64,000 bases of DNA from contig NC_080539.1 of the NCBI RefSeq assembly GCF_028640845.1, positions 301,396,516 to 301,460,515 of the forward strand, written 5' to 3'. Source of the DNA: Ahaetulla prasina. Its lineage: Eukaryota > Chordata > Lepidosauria > Squamata > Colubridae. The notes below the pieces were generated by a model, which was not told the DNA's origin, did no database searches, and worked only from the letters and a program-made list of their open reading frames with translations. This document shows positions 58,709-64,000 of this stretch, piece after piece. Numbering within the stretch: position 1 is the stretch's first letter; each line of letters starts with the position of its first letter. The translations under genes were made by a program, and so were the position numbers.

Positions 58709-59536
58709 CTATTTCAAAGATGGTGATCCATTGATAGAAAGGTATCTTTGGGATAAAAGTGGTACTATGGAATGAAATCCAAAGATAGAAGAGTCTTCTT
58801 ACTATTTTTAATAATATGGTTGAAAGCAGAGGAAAGTCTGTTATCAGTTTAGAGAAAATGCCTCTCTTAAAAGTGTTGAACATGGTTGTCTAGCACTATC
58901 CTTGTTCCATCTGAATAAAAATACTGAGTATCTGCAACAGACACCTACATAAGTGAGCACTCTGGAAAAATCAGGATCTGATCGTCAGTTGCCTGGAATT
59001 TCTCCATGGGTAGAATGGTTCTTGACTGGAGATGTCCAGAGAGGAAGCAAACGAGAATGAGGTTAGCATGATGTCTGAATAAGACTACTTCTATAAATAC
59101 TTACCTGGGTTCATTAAAAGGAATTAAACTCAACTAGATTTTCTGCAATATAAGGAAACATAGCTTTCCATTTCCTTACAGACTAGTGCAGATACCTTAA
59201 TGGGCCAGATGGATAAACAGGTCTTCCTCCAATACTTTAGGGAACTCTTCCCCATTTTCTAACATCATCACACACAGAATGAGTTCAACAAATTAATCTC
59301 TATTTTAGCAGTTTCGCTGAGGAATTATTGGGGTCAGCAACTCTTAGGGAGAGAAGTTTTAGTCATGGAATCTCAGCATGTCCTATAATGTGAAGATGTC
59401 ACACATCTACTGTTGATCCAGTCAGTATCAATTACTCCAGTCTTATTCTATATTCACTTATGCAGTCAATAAATTCTGCTGATACCAACCTAGCCCAACA
59501 TTTACTTCAAAAGGAACACCTACTTTTGTCTCATAT
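58709..59536. other. Unassigned sequence
   Basis: Nothing recognised. Confidence 0.45.
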
Positions 59537-60219
59537 CAGGGGTGAAATGCTCCCGGTTTGGACCGGCTCGCCCGATCCGGTAGAGATGGTGGCTGCTGGT
59601 TTGGAGAACTGGTGGCAAAAATCCCTGGCTCCGCCCCCTGACTCTGCTGAGCTGCACCATGAGCAGAGGTGTTTTTTTTTTACTTTTAAAAGCAGTTTTT
59701 CTTCAGACGAAAACATGCCTTTAAAAGTAAAAACAAAAAGCCTTTGAGGCTCCTGCAGCTCAGCTGAGATCGGCAGAGCCTTTAAACTTTTTTTTAAAAC
59801 CTCTTCAGCCAAAGAGGTTGTAAAAAAAAAGGTTTAAAAGGCTCCTCTGGCAATCCCACCTGAGTTCCTCATCACCAGAACCTTAAAAAACATGTTTACT
59901 ACAAGCTTTTCAGCCGAAGAATTTGTAGAAAAAATCCTTTTAAGAGATTCTGGGCTGCCACGAGGGAAGCCTCATGGGATCGTCAGAGGAACCTTTTAAA
60001 AACTTTTTTTCCTCTGACGATCCCAGATGAGTTGCCTCATCATCACAGGCTTTTAAAATCATTTGTAACAATCTCTTACAACAGCCCATGCCCACCCAAT
60101 CGCCCCGTCCCCACTTACCTTATTCCTGCTCCTTTCGGGCTGGCAAAGCATCAGCTAGCAACTGATTATGCCTGTGTAAAATCTATCTGCCTGAATCTGC
60201 TAGCAACTGACTGACTGCT

Positions 60220-60292
60220 TTGCTGGCTGAGAAACTCTGGGAATTGAAGTCCACAAACCTTAAAGTTACTAAGGTTGGAGACCCCTGATCTA
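60220..60292 (+). mobile_element. Half copy of palindromic MITE
   Basis: ctctgggaattgaagtccac, aaaccttaaagttactaagg and ttggagacccctg match the right arm of the element at 26130-26235. The left arm is absent, and no duplication was found. Confidence 0.7.
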
Positions 60293-60419
60293 AAAAATAT
60301 AAATAAAATAAAATAAAATAATAAAATATTTGTGCAGCTTTCTGAGGTTTGGTGTGTTTCTGTAGTGTTTCACTCTAACTACACAAACACACAAAATCTC
60401 ACAAAGCTGTATGTGGCAT

Positions 60420-60760
60420 TTTATGTATGTGTGTGTGTGTGTGTCAGTTGTGTTGTGTTGTGTGTGTGTAAAGTGTGAAAGTTGGTTTTTGAGCTTTTTG
60501 TGACTATGTGAGGTTCCTGCTTGTTGCAGGGGCCATTTTGGGTGAAGTGCAGCTGCTTTTATATTGTGTGTGTCAGTTGTGTTGTTTTGTGTTGTGTGGT
60601 GTGTGTGTAAAGTGTGAAAATTGGTTTTTGAGCTTTTTGTGGCTGTGAAGTGTGTGAAGTGTGAAGTGCAGCTGCTTTTACATTGTGTATGAGTCAGTTA
60701 TGTTGTGTTGTGTGTGTAAAGTGTGAAAGTTGGTTTTTGGTACCTCTTATTGTTTTTTAT
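60420..60760 (+). repeat. Three tandem-like (TG)-rich units
   Basis: Each unit contains tgtgttgtgttgtgtgtgta-type sequence, aaagtgtgaaagttggtttt and a gtgcagctgctttta link (the first near 60440-60560, the second near 60565-60675, the third near 60690-60745). They lie within the large hAT-like element. Confidence 0.8.
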
Positions 60761-60888
60761 ACTTTGTTTATTATTTTTATTATTTATTGTTATTGGCCAC
60801 ACCCACCCAGTCATCTGACCACCAAGCCACACCCACCAATTAAGCCACGCCCACAGAACCGGTAGGAAAATGTTTTAGATTTCACCCA

Positions 60889-62250
60889 TCTCATACAGAC
60901 AAATAAATATTGTTAGGAGTTGGCTTTAAGTTGAATCAATAAAAATGTGAACTTCTTTTCTATGTAACGTAACACAGTATGTCAAATATCTCAAATCTGT
61001 CTTCCTAATCAGGGATATGATGATTTCCCAAGCATTCACACTATGCTATGTTCACCTTTAAAAATATAATGGTTCTTTCATATAGTGCATTCACTAATGC
61101 TATAATTACTATATAAAATATGAATGCATGAATGTCACAATTTGAAAGGTAAGCTTCTTCTCCCTCTGCTTTTGTTTTAGATTTGTCTTTCAAACAAATA
61201 TTTAATGAATCCAATAAAGCACAGGAAGACAGTACGGTGCCCATGGATACCAATATGACATGCCCTGGATATCTCCTTTGGTTCCCAAAGCCTCATCTAT
61301 TCTTAATTTTTTTAAAAAATATGAATCTGTTACTGTATGCTGTAAAGCATCAGCCTATCATCATATTAAATGCCTTTTGATCTCAAAATTTTCCACTGGA
61401 TCCTAGATGGTCAATCTGCCTTCTAGTGGGTCTTTTGCTATCGGCCATGTGCAAAAAGGTATACATTTTCTGCACAGGCAAATATCCCACAGCAGGCATT
61501 TTGTGAATGTATCAGCATACGCTTTCAGTTTGAAGCATGAACTAATCTCCCCAAAGCTACTGACCATATTGTCCTATGGCAAACATAATTACCCACATTC
61601 TTTTTAAAAGGGCAAACAAGAGCCCACATACTTCCCATATTTTAAAATGTCAAATGAGAGTCACCTGTGAGTGGTTGTCATAAATATCTAACCAAGAAGG
61701 TTGTATGACCCCATATTTGCATTTGATTCAATTTCAGGGACCTCAAAGTAGTGAAAAGAGTATAATGGAAATGCTTGAAAATGTGAAAAGTGACATTGTT
61801 AAGAGCAAGACTTTATTTTTAAAGTTCAGTAAATATATATATATATATGCACATATTTAAAGTCACACAGTCCTTTCCCCATACACAATTAGGTTGGAGC
61901 GAGCCTCGTTTCTTTCTGTGTAGAGATCTTAAAACCTAGCCCGGCTTGAGCATTGAAGCTTTAAAAGCTCCTTGAATTCGACCGAAAAGAGCAAACCCTA
62001 AAAATGTAAATCTGCGGATATCGACGAGCAAACGTAATTTTAACGACGCTGTTTCTCTCCCCCCTCCGTACTTACTGCAGAAATCGCTGCATCCCGGAAG
62101 GCTTCAAAGCACTTTCGGGTTTGGGCAGTAAAACCTGTTAAGCTCTCAGACACAAAACTCCAGCTCTCAAGTCCATCAAATGGCATTGATAAAAAAAAAA
62201 AAAGGGGGGGGGGACAAGAATGTAATCTCCTAAGAAGCAGGGGGACTTAG
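60889..62250. other. Promoter-upstream flank, no gene recognised
   Basis: AT-rich up to about 61900, then rising GC. A weak ETS-like ccggaag at 62094-62100 is the only motif of note. No coding block. Confidence 0.5.
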
Positions 62251-62504
62251 ATCTTTTTTTTTTTTTAAGCGGCGACTTGGACGCCCGCAGCGACTACGCC
62301 GAAGAACCGGGGTGGGGGGGGAACGCCACCCTCCCTTTCTTCCCTCTGTCCTCAACATCGCGGAGAGAGAACGCCTCGACCCTTTCCGAGCCGAGTGAGA
62401 GAGAGAGAGGATACAAAACGCAGACACAAAACGACCCCACGGGCCCCCTTTTTGCCTCGCAGCAGGCTTCGTCGTCCATCACTACGCTAGGCCGGCGTTT
62501 GGCA

Positions 62505-62518
62505 GTTACCATAGAAAC
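62505..62518 (+). promoter_or_regulatory. RFX X-box-like site
   Basis: gttaccatagaaac matches the X-box GTTRCCATRGYAAC at 13 of 14 positions. X-boxes bind RFX transcription factors and are frequent in promoters of ciliary genes. It is about 90 bp upstream of the TCTCGCGAGA element. Confidence 0.7.
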
Positions 62519-62601
62519 GCCCGAGGCTCCTCCGCCTTCCCAGGTCTCTTGCCTCTCCGGCGCGGCGAGTGGCGGGAGCCCGAAACGGCACTCGCTCGAC
62601 T

Positions 62602-62611
62602 TCTCGCGAGA
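62602..62611. promoter_or_regulatory. TCTCGCGAGA promoter element
   Basis: A perfect 10-bp palindrome. In vertebrates this motif is bound by BANP (and reported for Kaiso/ZBTB33) and drives CpG-island promoters, normally close to the transcription start. Confidence 0.82.
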
Positions 62612-62649
62612 TTTGGAAAGGCGAGAAGCAGCCGGAGCAGGCAGGCTTG

Positions 62650-62744
62650 CTCGGTGAGCTCATCCCGGGGCGCTGAGGAAGGAGCGAGCTGCCGCAGCAG
62701 CTCCTGCACAGAAAGAAGAGAAGCGGCCGGAGCAACTTTGTTAG
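62650..62744 (+). other. Candidate noncoding first exon
   Basis: The segment between the TCTCGCGAGA element and the donor at 62745 is the likely first exon; the 5' end is only a guess. It has no convincing coding frame. The donor sequence ttag|gtgagt fits the consensus well. The following kilobase looks intronic (poly-A and poly-C runs, no coding). Confidence 0.5.
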
Positions 62745-62950
62745 GTGAGTTTTAAACCGAAGGGAGGGAGGCGGCGGGAGAGCGGGCCGCCGGGGAAGTC
62801 CGAAAGCACGAGGGCGTCCCGCTCTCCTCACCCCACGTTTTTTTGCCCCAAACCTGCGTGGACCTTGAATGAGTCCGAACCTGACCGCGAAACATATCGA
62901 TACGCTTCCAAACCCCACCACCCCGCCCGCGACCTCCCACCGGCGTTTAA

Positions 62951-62963
62951 CCCCCCCCCCCCC
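62951..62963 (+). repeat. Poly-C tract
   Basis: Thirteen consecutive C's downstream of the candidate first exon. Confidence 0.9.
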
Positions 62964-63130
62964 AGTTTGCGGCGGGAGTTCCACAGCGGAAGAGACCTGA
63001 TGGAAACGGTGTAGGGGGAAAAAAAAAACCCACACGCCCCTCTTTCCCCCAACTTCTCCGTCCAATGCTTTTCGCCTTCCCTTTCCGAGCTTGCAGCTAA
63101 TTGACTCCGGAGACCTTGGAGTTATGCGTG

Positions 63131-64000
63131 CCGGCGCTCCCCCTTCTCTCCCCAGCCCACGTCCCCCCTGTTCTGCTGCTGCAGGATGCGTCGTCCCCAG
63201 CCATTCCCAAATTCATTAAAGTGGGAGGTCCTGCTTCTTTTATTTATTGGTCTTAGGAGAGAGGAAGAGCTCCTCCTCCTCCTCCTCTTCCAAATATTTT
63301 CTCTAAATGTGCCCAAGAATGAGCTTGCACGGAAAGTCGGAGAGCTTTGCGTGCAAACTGAGGATAGGCAAAGAAGAGCTTACTTGCTTTCCCTGCCTCT
63401 CCCCCCTCCACACACAATTTAAACAAGGGGTAAAAAAAAAAAGAAAGAACCTTCCGTACTGTATTCAGAACAAGATTTCCTTTTTCTTAGCTTGCTTTCG
63501 GTGGCTTTTGGGGATTCATCTCTTTAGGCGAAAACCGAGGACTCATATTTTCCCCAGACATATTGAGCAAGTTGATTTTTTTTTTCCTGCGGGCAAAGCT
63601 GAGAGGCTGCACTGAACGGGAAAAAAAAAAGAGGAGGCTAGCGCTAATAGAAGATTTGTATACACAGTAGGTCTTTTTCTGTGTTAAGAGAAACACGTAT
63701 ATAAGAAATGGGAGGCGATGCATGGAAGTACTTGTGTGTGTGTGTATTGTTCAAAATAATTGCCACTGAACTCAGGCTAAATTCCCTTAACTCGGGATTC
63801 AAATACACAATGCTCTCCATAAGAATGCTGCATCTGTATCCAGAGCCTCGATACTCTTTCATTTATATTTAAAAGTATTTCTTCATCCAACTCCTAAGGT
63901 GCAAGCAGTTTTGGTTCCCAGCTGTGCTTACTTTATTCCAAGCCAGTTTGGACACCATGATAATAATTAGCTAATTCAAAGGTGGTGCCGCTGGGGATAT
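63131..64000. other. Probable start of first intron, no motif
   Basis: Composition falls back to AT-rich with several A-runs and a short (TG)n at 63732-63745. No exon recognised up to the window edge. Confidence 0.45.

Larger units (their letters stand above)
59537..60888 (+). mobile_element. Large non-autonomous hAT-like element, about 1.35 kb
   Basis: Starts caggggtgaaatgctcccgg and ends gttttagatttcaccca. Flanking 8-mers tctcatat (59529-59536) and tctcatac (60889-60896) differ at one position. Near the left end it has ggctcgcccgatccggtaga, near the right end ccacagaaccggtaggaaaa, as in the short relatives. Inside there are repeated blocks (gctcctgcagctcagctgag ...; three ttttaaaaggct-like units) and a (TG)n-rich direct repeat of about 100 bp present three times at 60420-60760. 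No transposase frame. A half palindromic MITE (60220-60290) is embedded. Confidence 0.8.
62250..63130 (+). promoter_or_regulatory. CpG-island promoter of an unidentified host gene
   Basis: GC content and CpG density rise sharply compared with the whole preceding 62 kb. It contains an RFX X-box-like site (gttaccatagaaac, 62505-62518), a TCTCGCGAGA element (62602-62611) and a consensus splice donor (ag|gtgagt, GT at 62745-62746). A second weaker donor-like ggtgagc is at about 62653. No TATA box is apparent, as usual for such promoters. The expected layout is transcription on plus from about 62.6-62.7 kb. I cannot name the gene; nothing in the island encodes a recognised protein. Confidence 0.75.

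Noticed and set aside
62277..62657. 126-codon open frame in the CpG island
   Set aside because: GC-rich DNA lacks stops by chance. The peptide has no recognised domain, and several overlapping frames on both strands are equally open.
62487..63065. 192-codon minus-strand frame in the CpG island
   Set aside because: Arg/Pro/Gly-rich, low-complexity peptide typical of CpG-island shadow frames.

Overview
The window looks like squamate reptile DNA, most likely snake. It is AT-rich and packed with truncated retroelements. The main families are CR1 LINEs, one of them carrying the (TTCTA)n tail known from snake CR1/L3 elements, L2 LINEs with full reverse-transcriptase motifs, Rex1/CR1-like LINEs ending in (AAATA)n, squamate L1, an APE/RTE-like LINE, and a Penelope-like element with a GIY-YIG domain. 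There are also Sauria-type tRNA SINEs with a Bov-B-like tail, other tRNA SINEs, many hAT-like non-autonomous transposons with exact 8-bp target duplications, and a TA-flanked MITE family. These calls come from translated motifs, terminal sequences and target-site duplications read by eye; no database search was possible.

Layout. 1-1.8 kb is a CR1 copy split by three later insertions. 3.5-4.5 kb is an old CR1 piece holding a SINE and a 474-bp hAT element. 5.3-6.7 kb is an L1 ORF2 remnant. 9.8-12.8 kb has a CR1, a solo LTR with a 4-bp target duplication and an L1-like remnant. 13.7-14.0 kb is an inverted pair of Penelope ends. 15.5-17.8 kb has a Rex1-like end and an L2 with a 485-codon open frame. 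19.0-20.5 kb is a CR1. 20.8-22.3 kb is L1, 22.9-23.2 kb a SINE, 23.5-25.9 kb L2 then the APE-LINE. 27.5-29 kb has Penelope, CR1 and MITE. 30.3-31.1 kb is a SINE split by a Rex1-like LINE with 95 bp of TA repeat. 34.9-37.1 kb is the longest L2 copy. 38.8-45.3 kb has hAT elements, a Rex1-like LINE and two old L2 copies. 46.7-49.6 kb has a Penelope end, an L1-like repeat, a Rex1-like tail, a ~300-bp foldback, an L2 tail and an LTR-like unit. 53.4-56.0 kb is a four-level nest. 58.4-60.9 kb has two hAT elements.

The only host-gene signal is at the right end. About 62.25-63.13 kb is a CpG-rich island with an RFX-type X-box, a TCTCGCGAGA promoter element and a consensus splice donor, suggesting a plus-strand promoter and first exon whose gene lies beyond the window. 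No host protein-coding exon could be identified. The window is probably the upstream intergenic flank and start of one gene. All coding sequence recognised belongs to decayed or truncated mobile elements.
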